This document shows positions 9,842 through 19,068 of a stretch of DNA of 64,000 nucleotides, piece after piece (the first letter of the stretch is position 1; every line of letters starts with the position of its first letter). The DNA is from Serratia ureilytica (GTDB lineage Bacteria > Pseudomonadota > Gammaproteobacteria > Enterobacterales > Enterobacteriaceae): NCBI RefSeq assembly GCF_013375155.1, contig NZ_JABXOF010000017.1:1-64000 (forward strand), in the 5' to 3' direction. Made by a program: the position numbers and the translations under genes. The notes under the pieces are model-generated. The model was not told the DNA's origin, searched no databases, and saw only the letters and a program-made list of their open reading frames with translations.

Positions 9842-11740
9842 ATGAAAAAAATCATCTTTGCCTCTGTCTTGGGACTCTCGGGAAACGCCATGGCCGCCGA
9901 AACGGTAAATATCACCCTGTTGGGCACCTCCGATCTGCACGGCACTTTCGTGCCCTGGGACTACGCCAGCGACACGGAAAACCTGGCGGGCAGCCTGAGC
10001 CAGATAGCCACCCAGGTCAAAAAGGTGCGCGCCGAACAGCCCAACCTGATTCTGGTGGACGCCGGCGACACCATCCAGGGCAACTTCGTCGAAACCTTCA
10101 AACAGGAGGCCGTCAGCCCGATGATGCTGGGCCTCAACGCGCTTGACTACGACGTTTGGGTGATGGGCAACCACGAATTCGACTTCGGTCTGCCGGCGCT
10201 GGCCACGCCGCTCAAACAGTTTAAAGGCGCGGCGCTGGCGGGCAACATCGTCTGGGACAGCGGCAAACCTTATCTGCCGGCCTATACCATCCTCGAACGC
10301 CAGGGCGTGAAGATCGGCATCATCGGCATGGACACGCCGATGACTGCGGAATTCGCCAAGGGCACCGATCGCATCAAAGGGCTGAACTTCACCGATCCGG
10401 TACAGGCGGTGAAACAGGTCATCAGGCAGATCGACGGCCAGGTCGACGCGATCGTGCTGGTCGCGCATATGGGCATCGACAACGAGAACCAGCGCCCCGG
10501 CACCGGCGTGGCGGACATCGCCAACGCCAACCCGGAGCTGGCGGCGATCGTCGCCGGCCACATGCATGTGAAAATCGACAAAGCGGTGGTGAACGGCGTC
10601 ATCATCACGGAGCCGGATAAGTACGGTCGCGCGCTGTCACGCATTGACCTGCAATTTGAACGCCGCGATGGCAAATTCACGCTGATCGACAAAAACAGCT
10701 ACACCTATTCCATCAAGGGGCTGGCGCCGGACAGCGCCATGCAGGCTCTCTACCAGCCGTATCATGACATTTTGCGCGCCAACGCCAACCGAGTCGTGGC
10801 GAAGCTGAGCGGCAGCGATCTGGTGCCTGCCGACGAGTTCCGCGGCATTCCTCAGGTACACGTTCAGGATACCGGCATCAGTGAGTTATTTCAGCAGGCC
10901 GCCCGTCACTATGCACCGCTGGCGCAGGTGATCGCCCTGCAGATCGACAACGATCGCGCCAAACTGGATGTCGGCGACATCAAGGCCAAGGATATCGCCT
11001 TTAACTACCAATACGCCGGCGGCGAGATCACCGTTTATCAGCTCAACGGCAAAGCGCTTAAACGCTACATGGAGTGGTCTGCCGATTATTTCAATCAGCT
11101 GCAGCCGGGCGACGTCACCTACAGCTTTAACCCGGCGCGGCGCTCGTCCAAATATTCCACCAACGATTTCTTCGACGGCGTCACTTACACTATCGATCTG
11201 CGTCAACCGGCCGGTTCACGCATCGTCAGTCTGCGCCTGGCAGACGGCACGCCGGTCACCGATGACATGCCGATCCGCCTGGGCATGAACAGTTACCGTA
11301 TGGGCCATCTGACGCAGAAGGGCGGCGCGCTGGAGGGGCAATCCTTCCCGGTGCTGTTCGACAGCAAAGCGCAATACGGTGAAGAAGAAGGCACCATTCG
11401 CAACCTGACTCTGCGCTACCTGACGGAAGTGAAACACGGCCAGTATCAGAGCGTGCCGCCGCAGCGCTGGAAGCTGGCCGGCATGGCGGGATACGAACCG
11501 CAGCGGGCGATCGTCAAACGGCTGCTCAATGAAGGCGTTATCCAGGTGCCGACCACCGACGACGGGCGCTATACCAACGTCGCCTCGATCAACGTCAAAG
11601 ACGCGCTGTTCAACAATGCCGACGATTACCGCACCGCCCTCACCTCGCTGGAGCAACAGCGGCAAACCGCCGCGGATCCGGTGCGGCAGAGCCGCCTGCA
11701 GGATCGGATCGCGCTGATCAAGGCGCTCAACGACTTCTGA
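9842..11740 (+). CDS. exported bifunctional metallophosphatase / 5'-nucleotidase family protein
   Basis: A 632-residue protein with a signal peptide cleaved probably after SGNAMA (residue 18). The N-terminal calcineurin-like metallophosphatase domain has all metal motifs: SDLHGTF, VDAGDTIQGN, GNHEFDFG and a later GHMH. The C-terminal half is the 5'-nucleotidase substrate domain. By family it hydrolyses nucleotides or 2',3'-cyclic nucleotides in the periplasm to nucleoside and phosphate. The exact substrate cannot be told from sequence; CpdB, UshA and YfkN-type relatives are alternatives. It stands alone, divergent from cydA and convergent with sucD. Confidence 0.85.
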   Translation: MKKIIFASVLGLSGNAMAAETVNITLLGTSDLHGTFVPWDYASDTENLAGSLSQIATQVKKVRAEQPNLILVDAGDTIQGNFVETFKQEAVSPMMLGLNALDYDVWVMGNHEFDFGLPALATPLKQFKGAALAGNIVWDSGKPYLPAYTILERQGVKIGIIGMDTPMTAEFAKGTDRIKGLNFTDPVQAVKQVIRQIDGQVDAIVLVAHMGIDNENQRPGTGVADIANANPELAAIVAGHMHVKIDKAVVNGVIITEPDKYGRALSRIDLQFERRDGKFTLIDKNSYTYSIKGLAPDSAMQALYQPYHDILRANANRVVAKLSGSDLVPADEFRGIPQVHVQDTGISELFQQAARHYAPLAQVIALQIDNDRAKLDVGDIKAKDIAFNYQYAGGEITVYQLNGKALKRYMEWSADYFNQLQPGDVTYSFNPARRSSKYSTNDFFDGVTYTIDLRQPAGSRIVSLRLADGTPVTDDMPIRLGMNSYRMGHLTQKGGALEGQSFPVLFDSKAQYGEEEGTIRNLTLRYLTEVKHGQYQSVPPQRWKLAGMAGYEPQRAIVKRLLNEGVIQVPTTDDGRYTNVASINVKDALFNNADDYRTALTSLEQQRQTAADPVRQSRLQDRIALIKALNDF

Positions 11741-11750
11741 TCTTCACCCA

Positions 11751-11776
11751 TAAAAAAGGCCACCCAATGGGTGGCC
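11751..11776 (-). terminator. rho-independent terminator after sucD
   Basis: GGCCACCC-ATT-GGGTGGCC forms a perfect 8-bp stem (11758-11776). On the minus strand it is followed by TTTTTTA, so it ends the sdh-suc transcript. The plus strand lacks a T run after the stem, so it is weak for the nucleotidase gene. Confidence 0.85.
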
Positions 11777-11812
11777 AAACATGTCGAGATAGTGTTATTT
11801 CGTACTCAATGC

Positions 11813-12685
11813 TTAGCGCTTCAGCACAGCTTTTACCGCGTCGCCGATGTCCGCCAGGCTGCGAACGGTTTTCACGCCCGCCGCTTCCAGCGCAGCAAAC
11901 TTCTCGTCCGCCGTGCCCTTGCCGCCTGCGATGATGGCGCCCGCGTGGCCCATACGCTTGCCTTTCGGCGCAGTCACGCCGGCGATGTAACCCACGACCG
12001 GTTTGGTGACGTGTTCTTTGATGTAAGCTGCCGCTTCTTCTTCAGCGCTGCCGCCGATCTCACCGATCATCACGATCGCTTCGGTCTGCGGATCCTGCTG
12101 GAACATCTTCAGGATATCGATGAAGTTGGAGCCCGGGATCGGGTCGCCGCCGATGCCCACGCAGGTGGACTGGCCCAGACCGGCATCGGTGGTTTGTTTC
12201 ACCGCTTCATAGGTCAGGGTACCGGAGCGGGAAACGATGCCCACTTTGCCCGGCAGGTGGATGTGGCCAGGCATGATGCCGATTTTGCACTCGCCCGGGG
12301 TGATCACGCCTGGGCAGTTCGGCCCAATCATGCGCACGCCGGCTTCGTCCAGTTTCACTTTCACGGTCAGCATGTCCAGAGTCGGGATGCCTTCGGTGAT
12401 GGTGATGATCAATTTGATGCCGGCATCGATCGCTTCCAGAATGGAGTCTTTGCAGAACGGCGCTGGAACGTAGATGACGGAGGCCGTCGCGCCGGTCGCT
12501 TCAACCGCTTCACGCACGGTGTTGAACACCGGCAGACCCAGGTGCTGAGTGCCGCCTTTGCCCGGGGTGACGCCGCCAACCATTTTGGTGCCGTAAGCGA
12601 TAGCTTGTTCGGAGTGGAAAGTCCCCTGGCTACCGGTGAAGCCCTGGCAAATTACTTTGGTGTTTTTATCGATTAAGATGGACAT
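11813..12685 (-). CDS. sucD: succinate-CoA ligase (ADP-forming) subunit alpha
   Basis: The 290-residue alpha subunit has an N-terminal CoA-binding Rossmann domain ([21 protein letters not shown]) and a C-terminal ligase domain. The phosphorylated His247 is in [14 protein letters not shown]. With SucC it converts succinyl-CoA plus ADP and Pi to succinate, CoA and ATP in the TCA cycle. Its ATG overlaps the sucC stop by one base. It is the last gene of the suc operon. Confidence 0.98.
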   Translation of the reverse strand: MSILIDKNTKVICQGFTGSQGTFHSEQAIAYGTKMVGGVTPGKGGTQHLGLPVFNTVREAVEATGATASVIYVPAPFCKDSILEAIDAGIKLIITITEGIPTLDMLTVKVKLDEAGVRMIGPNCPGVITPGECKIGIMPGHIHLPGKVGIVSRSGTLTYEAVKQTTDAGLGQSTCVGIGGDPIPGSNFIDILKMFQQDPQTEAIVMIGEIGGSAEEEAAAYIKEHVTKPVVGYIAGVTAPKGKRMGHAGAIIAGGKGTADEKFAALEAAGVKTVRSLADIGDAVKAVLKR

Positions 12686-13851
12686 TATTTACCCTCCACT
12701 GCTGCAACAACTTGCTGAGCCGCATCAGTCAGGCTGGTCGCAGCAATGATATTCAGACCGCTGTCCGCCAGTTTCTTGGCGCCCAGTTCGGCGTTGTTCC
12801 CTTCCAAGCGCACCACGACCGGGACGTTAACGCCCACTTCAGCCACTGCGCCGATGATGCCGTCAGCGATCAGATCGCAACGTACGATACCACCGAAGAT
12901 GTTAACCAGAACCGCTTTCACCTTGTCGTCGGACAGGATGATTTTGAACGCTTCGGTCACGCGCTCTTTGGTCGCGCCGCCGCCAACGTCCAGGAAGTTG
13001 GCCGGTTCGCCGCCGTGCAGTTTAACGATGTCCATGGTGCCCATCGCCAGACCGGCGCCGTTCACCATGCAGCCGATGTTGCCGTCGAGGGCAACGTAGT
13101 TCAGCTCCCACTGAGCCGCACGGGATTCACGCTCGTCTTCCTGCGAAGGGTCACGCATTTCACGCAGTTCAGGCTGACGGAACAGGGCGTTGCCGTCGGC
13201 GCCCAGTTTGCCGTCCAGGCACACCAGATCGCCCTGCTTGGTGATCACCAGCGGGTTGATCTCAACCATCGCCAGGTCGCGCTCCAGGAACAGCGTCGCC
13301 AGACCCATGAAGATCTTGGCGAACTGGCTGACTTGCTTGCCGGTCAGGCCCAGTTTAAAGGCCAGCTCACGGCCCTGATAAGGCTGTGGACCCGCCAGCG
13401 GATCGATGGTCATTTTGTGGATCAGTTCCGGGGTTTCTTCCGCCACTTTCTCGATTTCCACGCCGCCTTCGGTAGACGCCATGAATACGATGCGACGGGT
13501 CGCGCGGTCTACAACGGCGCCCAGGTACAGCTCTTTATCGATGTCGGTCGCCGCTTCTACCAGGATCTGGTTAACCGGCTGGCCCAGCGCGTCAGTCTGG
13601 TAAGTCACCAGACGTTTGCCCAACCAGGCTTCCGCGAAGGCACGGATATCTTCTTTGCTGTTGACGACTTTAACGCCGCCCGCTTTACCGCGGCCGCCAG
13701 CATGAACCTGACATTTCACCACCCACGGGCCGGAGCCGATTTTGGATGCGGCTTCTTCTGCTTCACGCGGAGTGGTACAGGCGTAACCGGTTGGTGCCGG
13801 CATGCCATACCGAGCAAACAGCTGTTTTGCCTGATATTCGTGTAAATTCAT
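12685..13851 (-). CDS. sucC: succinate-CoA ligase (ADP-forming) subunit beta
   Basis: A protein of 388 residues, the E. coli length. It has an N-terminal ATP-grasp domain ([42 protein letters not shown]) and a C-terminal ligase domain with [16 protein letters not shown]. It binds the nucleotide and the succinate/CoA side of the reaction. It lies 122 nt downstream of sucB across a structured intercistronic segment, and overlaps sucD. Confidence 0.98.
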   Translation of the reverse strand: MNLHEYQAKQLFARYGMPAPTGYACTTPREAEEAASKIGSGPWVVKCQVHAGGRGKAGGVKVVNSKEDIRAFAEAWLGKRLVTYQTDALGQPVNQILVEAATDIDKELYLGAVVDRATRRIVFMASTEGGVEIEKVAEETPELIHKMTIDPLAGPQPYQGRELAFKLGLTGKQVSQFAKIFMGLATLFLERDLAMVEINPLVITKQGDLVCLDGKLGADGNALFRQPELREMRDPSQEDERESRAAQWELNYVALDGNIGCMVNGAGLAMGTMDIVKLHGGEPANFLDVGGGATKERVTEAFKIILSDDKVKAVLVNIFGGIVRCDLIADGIIGAVAEVGVNVPVVVRLEGNNAELGAKKLADSGLNIIAATSLTDAAQQVVAAVEGK

Positions 13852-13885
13852 GATGTTCTATCCATTCAGTTCTGAAGGTTTTTAG

Positions 13886-13963
13886 CCGGACCATTATTAC
13901 GCGGTAAACCGCATGGTTTTCCGGCCACATAGCACAGAGTGCGGGCGCGGCATGCCGCGCCCG
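13886..13963 (-). repeat. sucB-sucC intercistronic hairpins, including a perfect 22-bp palindrome
   Basis: Positions 13942-13963 form a perfect 22-bp palindrome (core GGGCGCGGCATGCCGCGCCC). Just beside it a second structure forms: GCCGG-CCAT (about 13886-13894) against ATGG-CCGGC, enclosing GCGGTAAACCGC at 13901-13912. Both lie in the transcribed gap between sucB and sucC. They could modulate mRNA decay or the SucAB:SucCD ratio, as REP-type hairpins do. Confidence 0.65.
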
Positions 13964-13973
13964 GCAAGGGTTA

Positions 13974-15188
13974 CTAGACGTCCAGCAGCAGACGAGCCGG
14001 ATCTTCCAGCATCTCTTTGACCGTCACCAGATAACCGACGGATTCTTTACCGTCGATCAGGCGGTGGTCATAAGACAGCGCCAGATACATCATCGGCTGG
14101 ATCACCACCTGACCATTGACCGCCATTGGGCGATCTTTGATGGCGTGCATGCCCAGGATGGCGCTCTGCGGCGGGTTGATGATCGGGGTGGACATCAGGG
14201 AGCCGAATACGCCGCCGTTGGTAATGGTGAAGTTACCGCCGGTCAGCTCTTCCACGGTCAGTTTGCCGTCGCGGCCCTTAACGGCCAGCTCTTTGATTTT
14301 CTTCTCGATGTCAGCCATGCTCATGGCGTCCACATCGCGCAGTACCGGCGTCACCAGGCCGCGCGGAGTAGAAACCGCGATGCTGATGTCGAAGTAGTTG
14401 TGGTAAACCACGTCGGAACCGTCGATCGACGCGTTCACTTCCGGGAAACGCTTCAGCGCTTCAACCACCGCCTTGATGTAGAAGGACATGAAGCCCAGAC
14501 GCACGCCGTGGCGTTTCTCGAAGGCTTCGCCGTACTGCTTGCGCAGATCCATGATCGGCTGCATGTTGATTTCGTTGAAGGTGGTCAACATCGCGGTGCT
14601 GTTTTTCGCTTCCAGCAGACGCTCGGCGACGCGTTTGCGCAGGCGGGTCATCGGCACGCGTTTTTCGCTGCGGCCGGCCAGAGCAGGCTGCGGCGCGGCT
14701 TCAGCGGCGGCTGGTTTGGCAGCGGCGCCGCCTTTGGCCAGGTGCGCTTCCACGTCTTCACGCGTAATGCGGCCACCCACGCCAGTGCCTTTGATGGCGC
14801 CGGCATCGAGATCGTGTTCAGCAATCAGGCGGCGAATCGCCGGGCTGAGCGCGTCATTGCTTTCTTCTTCCAGGCTCGCGGTCGCGCGCTGTGCAGGCGT
14901 GGCTTCTTTCTCCTGGCTCTTCTCAGCGGTCGGCTTGCCGGAGCTGTCGCCCGGACGGATGCGGCCGAGCAGCTGGCGAGACAGTACGGTCGCGCCCTCT
15001 TCTTCCACGATAGCATCGAGAATACCCGCTTCACTGGCCGGCACTTCCAACACCACTTTGTCGGTTTCGATTTCAACCAGGACTTCGTCACGCTGAACGC
15101 TGTCGCCCGGTTTCTTGTGCCAGGTGGCTACGGTCGCATCGGCAACCGATTCAGGAAGGTCAGGAACCAGAATATCTACGCTACTCAT
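13974..15188 (-). CDS. sucB: 2-oxoglutarate dehydrogenase E2, dihydrolipoyl succinyltransferase
   Basis: Domain order in this 404-residue protein: lipoyl domain (1-80) with lipoyl-lysine Lys44 in [11 protein letters not shown], a linker, the E3/E1-binding domain (about 110-148, [23 protein letters not shown]), an Ala/Pro linker, and the catalytic domain. The active-site motif SYDHRLIDG places His375. It transfers the succinyl group from lipoate to CoA. The intercistronic distance to sucA is 64 nt. Confidence 0.98.
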   Translation of the reverse strand: MSSVDILVPDLPESVADATVATWHKKPGDSVQRDEVLVEIETDKVVLEVPASEAGILDAIVEEEGATVLSRQLLGRIRPGDSSGKPTAEKSQEKEATPAQRATASLEEESNDALSPAIRRLIAEHDLDAGAIKGTGVGGRITREDVEAHLAKGGAAAKPAAAEAAPQPALAGRSEKRVPMTRLRKRVAERLLEAKNSTAMLTTFNEINMQPIMDLRKQYGEAFEKRHGVRLGFMSFYIKAVVEALKRFPEVNASIDGSDVVYHNYFDISIAVSTPRGLVTPVLRDVDAMSMADIEKKIKELAVKGRDGKLTVEELTGGNFTITNGGVFGSLMSTPIINPPQSAILGMHAIKDRPMAVNGQVVIQPMMYLALSYDHRLIDGKESVGYLVTVKEMLEDPARLLLDV

Positions 15189-15217
15189 TTAGCTTTCCCT
15201 TAAGTTTTTTATCATCT

Positions 15218-15243
15218 GCTTGCCGGCCCCTCGGCCGGCAAGC
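15218..15243 (-). repeat. sucA-sucB intercistronic stem-loop
   Basis: GCTTGCCGGCC and GGCCGGCAAGC form an 11-bp perfect stem with the loop CCTC. On the minus strand AAAAAA, not T, follows, so it is not a standard terminator. It probably shapes the stability of the sucA or sucB segment of the mRNA. Confidence 0.7.
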
Positions 15244-15252
15244 GAGCGAACA

Positions 15253-18060
15253 TTAGTCAATATTCAGCGCATCATTCACCAGAGCCTGCTGCTGCTTCTG
15301 GTGTACGGACATATAACCCACCGCCGGAGAGGCGGAGGCCGGACGTCCTGCGTAACGTAAAGAAGCCCCGAACGGCACCACTTCACGGAAGTTGTGTTGG
15401 CTGCAGTACCAGGCGCCCTGGTTCAGCGGCTCTTCCTGACACCAGACGAAGTCATGCACGTGCGAGTATTGCTCCAGCACGGCCTGCACGGCCTGATGCG
15501 GGAACGGATACAGCTGCTCGATGCGCACGATGGCCACGTCTTTCTGCTCGTTCTTGCGACGCTGTTCCAGCAGGTCGTAGTAAACCTTACCGGAGCACAG
15601 CACGACGCGCTTGACCGCTTTCGGATCCAAATCGTCGATCTCGCCGATCGCCGGCAGGAAGGTGCCATTGGCCAGCTCGTCCAGCGAAGAGACCGCCAGC
15701 GGGTGACGCAGCAGCGACTTCGGCGACATCACCACCAGCGGACGACGCATACCGCGCAGCGCCTGACGACGCAGCATGTGGTAAACCTGCGCCGGCGTGG
15801 ACGGGACGCACACCTGCATGTTCTGCTCAGCGCACAGCTGCAGATAACGTTCCAGACGCGCGGAGGAGTGCTCTGGGCCCTGGCCTTCATAGCCGTGCGG
15901 CAGCAGCATCACCAGGCCGCACATACGGCCCCATTTTTGCTCGCCGGAGCTGATGAACTGATCGATAACAACCTGCGCGCCGTTGGCGAAGTCGCCGAAC
16001 TGCGCTTCCCAGATGGTCAGCGTGCGCGGTTCCGCCGTGGCGTAGCCGTATTCGAACGCCAGCACCGCCTCTTCAGACAGCACGGAGTCCCAGACCTTGA
16101 ATTCGCCCTGGCCGCTGTGGATATTCGCCAGCGGAACATAGACCGAACCGTTTTTCTGGTTGTGCACCACCGCGTGACGGTGGAAGAAGGTGCCGCGGCC
16201 GGCGTCTTCGCCGGAGATGCGGATTGGAATGCCTTCATCCGCCATGGTGGCGTAGGCCAGCGTTTCGGCGGCGCCCCAGTCGAACGGCTTGTTGCCCGCC
16301 GCCATCTCGGCGCGGTCAGCGTAGATTTTCGCCACGCGTGACTGCATTTCGATCGCTTCCGGCACGGTGCTGATGCGGCGGCCCAGTTCCTGCAGACGCT
16401 TCATCTCAACCTTGCTCGGGTACTCTTCGTCCCACTCGTGGTTCAGGTACGGCGACCAGGTGAAGGAGTGCAGATTCATCGGACGCCATTCTTCAACCAC
16501 ACAATCGCCGCGGTCGAGCGCATCACGATACAGGTTGACCATTTCCGTGGCATCTTCCAGGCTGGCCACTTTCTGTTCGGTCAGAATGTCAGCGTAGATT
16601 TTGCGCGGCGTAGGGTGTTTCTTGATCTTCTGATACATCACCGGCTGGGTGGCGCTCGGCTCATCGGCCTCGTTGTGCCCATGGCGACGGTAGCAGACCA
16701 GATCGATCATCACGTCACGCTTAAAGGTGTTACGGAAATCCAACGCCAGGCGAGTGACGAAGGCCACGGCTTCCGGATCGTCCGCGTTAACGTGGAAGAT
16801 CGGCGCCTGAACCATTTTGGCGATGTCGGTGCAATATTCGGTAGAGCGCGCATCCAGCGGGTTGGAGGTGGTGAAGCCAACCTGGTTGTTGATGACGATG
16901 CGCACGGTTCCGCCCACTTCGTAGCCGCGAGCCTGAGACATGTTCAGGGTTTCCTGAACCACGCCCTGGCCGGTAATGGCGGCGTCGCCGTGGATGGTGA
17001 TCGGCAGCACCATGTTGCTGCGCGCTTCGTCCAGACGATCGCGACGGGCGCGAACCGACCCCATGACCACCGGGCTGACGATCTCCAGGTGCGACGGGTT
17101 GAACGCCAGCGCCAGGTGAACCATGCCGCCTTCGGTTTCCACGTCGGAGGAGAAGCCCTGGTGATATTTCACGTCACCGGTGCCGAGGTGTTCTTTATGC
17201 TTGCCGGCGAATTCGTCGAACAGGTCGGCCGGCTTTTTGCCCAGCACGTTGATCAGCACGTTCAGACGGCCGCGGTGGGCCATGCCCAACACCACTTCAC
17301 GCGTGCCGTTCTTGCCGGCGTGGCGCACCATCTCTTTCAGCATCGGCACCAGCGCGTCGCCGCCTTCCAGCGAGAAGCGTTTGGCGCCCGGGAATTTGGC
17401 GCCCAGGTAGCGTTCCAGGCCTTCCGCAGCGGTCAGCTCGTTCAGGAAACGGCGTTTTTCGTCGGCGGTAAAGCTGGCGCGCCCCACCACCGACTCGATG
17501 CGCTGCTGGATCCAGCGTTTCTCTTCGGTGTTGGTGATGTGCATGTATTCAGCGCCGATCGAACCGCAGTAGGTCTGCTTCAGCGCGGCGTACAGATCGC
17601 CCAGCTTCATGGTTTCTTTGCCGATGGCGAAAGAGCCCACGTTGAAGGTTTCCTGGAAATCGGCTTCGGTCAGGTTGTGGTAAGCGGGCTCAAGGTCAGG
17701 AACTTGCTCACGCTGCCACAGGCCGAGCGGATCGAGGTTGGCATGCTGATGTCCGCGGAAGCGGAAGGCGTTGATCAGCTGCAGTACCTTGACCTGTTTG
17801 GCGTCGGTTGCCGGATCGGTGATGGTGGTGTTGTAGCGCGCGGAGTCTTTCGCCAGGCGGCGGAAGTAGTCGCGCGTTTGAGAGTGGAGCTGATCGGGTT
17901 TGACACCCGCGGTTGGTAGCTGTTGAAAAATGGAACGCCAGCTATCTTCAACGGAACCCGGATCGGTTAAGAAATCTTCATAGAGCTGCTCTATGTAAGA
18001 CTGGTTCGCGCCCGCCAGATAGGAGGAATCCAGCCAGGCCTTCATTGCGCCGTTCTGCAT
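15253..18060 (-). CDS. sucA: 2-oxoglutarate dehydrogenase E1 component
   Basis: A thiamine-diphosphate enzyme of about 935 residues, close to E. coli SucA (933). It begins MQNGAMKAWLDSSYLAGANQ. Two adjacent ATGs occur (18063 and 18060); the second matches the conserved N-terminus, with AAGGGA upstream. ThDP/Mg-binding motifs include HGDAAITGQGVVQETLN and NNQVGFTTSNP. The C-terminal transketolase-like part carries SGEDAGRGTFFHRHAV. It decarboxylates 2-oxoglutarate and succinylates the SucB lipoate. Confidence 0.98.
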   Translation of the reverse strand: MQNGAMKAWLDSSYLAGANQSYIEQLYEDFLTDPGSVEDSWRSIFQQLPTAGVKPDQLHSQTRDYFRRLAKDSARYNTTITDPATDAKQVKVLQLINAFRFRGHQHANLDPLGLWQREQVPDLEPAYHNLTEADFQETFNVGSFAIGKETMKLGDLYAALKQTYCGSIGAEYMHITNTEEKRWIQQRIESVVGRASFTADEKRRFLNELTAAEGLERYLGAKFPGAKRFSLEGGDALVPMLKEMVRHAGKNGTREVVLGMAHRGRLNVLINVLGKKPADLFDEFAGKHKEHLGTGDVKYHQGFSSDVETEGGMVHLALAFNPSHLEIVSPVVMGSVRARRDRLDEARSNMVLPITIHGDAAITGQGVVQETLNMSQARGYEVGGTVRIVINNQVGFTTSNPLDARSTEYCTDIAKMVQAPIFHVNADDPEAVAFVTRLALDFRNTFKRDVMIDLVCYRRHGHNEADEPSATQPVMYQKIKKHPTPRKIYADILTEQKVASLEDATEMVNLYRDALDRGDCVVEEWRPMNLHSFTWSPYLNHEWDEEYPSKVEMKRLQELGRRISTVPEAIEMQSRVAKIYADRAEMAAGNKPFDWGAAETLAYATMADEGIPIRISGEDAGRGTFFHRHAVVHNQKNGSVYVPLANIHSGQGEFKVWDSVLSEEAVLAFEYGYATAEPRTLTIWEAQFGDFANGAQVVIDQFISSGEQKWGRMCGLVMLLPHGYEGQGPEHSSARLERYLQLCAEQNMQVCVPSTPAQVYHMLRRQALRGMRRPLVVMSPKSLLRHPLAVSSLDELANGTFLPAIGEIDDLDPKAVKRVVLCSGKVYYDLLEQRRKNEQKDVAIVRIEQLYPFPHQAVQAVLEQYSHVHDFVWCQEEPLNQGAWYCSQHNFREVVPFGASLRYAGRPASASPAVGYMSVHQKQQQALVNDALNID

Positions 18061-18210
18061 CATGATCCCTTAAGCTTTGAAGCTTTAGTTTTCGCCGTGG
18101 TTAACATAATTACCGTGATGAATACGGTTTGCCGTAAAACGGTTCACTCGACGTACTTGCGGCCATGACGGCCCGATACGTTCTGTTATGGACCTTGCGG
18201 TCCCTTACAA

Positions 18211-18282
18211 GGAACCTCTAAAAACCGGCGGAAGAACCAGGCTGCATAGCGCCGCAGCCGCGGGTCAGTTTTTAGAGGTTCC
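18211..18282. repeat. 72-bp inverted-repeat element in the sdhB-sucA gap
   Basis: GGAACCTCTAAAAAC (18211-18225) is the exact inverse complement of 18268-18282. Inside, GGCTGC (18240-18245) pairs with GCAGCC (18254-18259). The result is a long imperfect hairpin in transcribed DNA, resembling a non-autonomous palindromic element. No coding frame is present in the 275-bp gap. Confidence 0.7.
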
Positions 18283-18335
18283 CTCCCCTATGGGATGTGC
18301 GCCGGAAAAGAGCCCGGCGCAGCATCTCATTCCGT

Positions 18336-19052
18336 TTATGCGCCGCGTTGCAGCAGCATGGACTTGATATGCCCGATCGCACGCGTCGGGTTCAAGCCTT
18401 TAGGACATACACTGACACAATTCATAATGCTATGGCAGCGGAAAACACTAAAAGCATCGTCCAGATCATCTAAACGTTCTTGCGTTTCCGTGTCACGGCT
18501 GTCGATCAGGAAGCGATACGCCGCCAACAGACCGGCAGGCCCGATGAACTTGTCCGGGTTCCACCAGAACGATGGGCAAGAAGTCGAGCAGCAGGCGCAC
18601 AGGATGCACTCGTACAGACCGTCCAGCTTGGCGCGCTGTTCCGGCGACTGCAGGTGCTCACGCGCCGGCGGATTCTTGCCGTCGTTCAGCAGGTATGGCT
18701 TGATCTTTTCATACTGGGTGTAGAACTGCCCCATATCCACCACCAGATCGCGCACCACCGGCAGCCCCGGCAGCGGACGGATCACGATCTTGCCGTTGCC
18801 TTTGCGCAGCGACGAAACCGGAGTGATGCACGCCAGGCCGTTTTTACCGTTCATGTTCAGGCCGTCGGAACCGCACACGCCTTCGCGGCATGAGCGACGG
18901 AACGACAGGGTCGGATCTTTTTCTTTCAGCTGGATCAACGCATCCAGCAGCATCATGTCACGGCCTTCTTCCGCTTCCAGGGTGTAGTCCTGCATGTGCG
19001 GCGCGTCGTCGACATCCGGATTGTAGCGATAAATGGAAAATTCGAGTTTCAT
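18336..19052 (-). CDS. sdhB: succinate dehydrogenase iron-sulfur subunit
   Basis: The 238-residue protein carries three Fe-S clusters. The [2Fe-2S] site is in FRRSCREGVCGSDGLNMNGKNGLAC. The [4Fe-4S] and [3Fe-4S] sites are in YECILCACCSTSCPSFWWNP and CHSIMNCVSVCPKGLNP. It carries electrons from FAD in SdhA to ubiquinone. It is encoded 16 nt after sdhA. Confidence 0.99.
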   Translation of the reverse strand: MKLEFSIYRYNPDVDDAPHMQDYTLEAEEGRDMMLLDALIQLKEKDPTLSFRRSCREGVCGSDGLNMNGKNGLACITPVSSLRKGNGKIVIRPLPGLPVVRDLVVDMGQFYTQYEKIKPYLLNDGKNPPAREHLQSPEQRAKLDGLYECILCACCSTSCPSFWWNPDKFIGPAGLLAAYRFLIDSRDTETQERLDDLDDAFSVFRCHSIMNCVSVCPKGLNPTRAIGHIKSMLLQRGA

Positions 19053-19068
19053 CTGTCGATCTCCGCAA

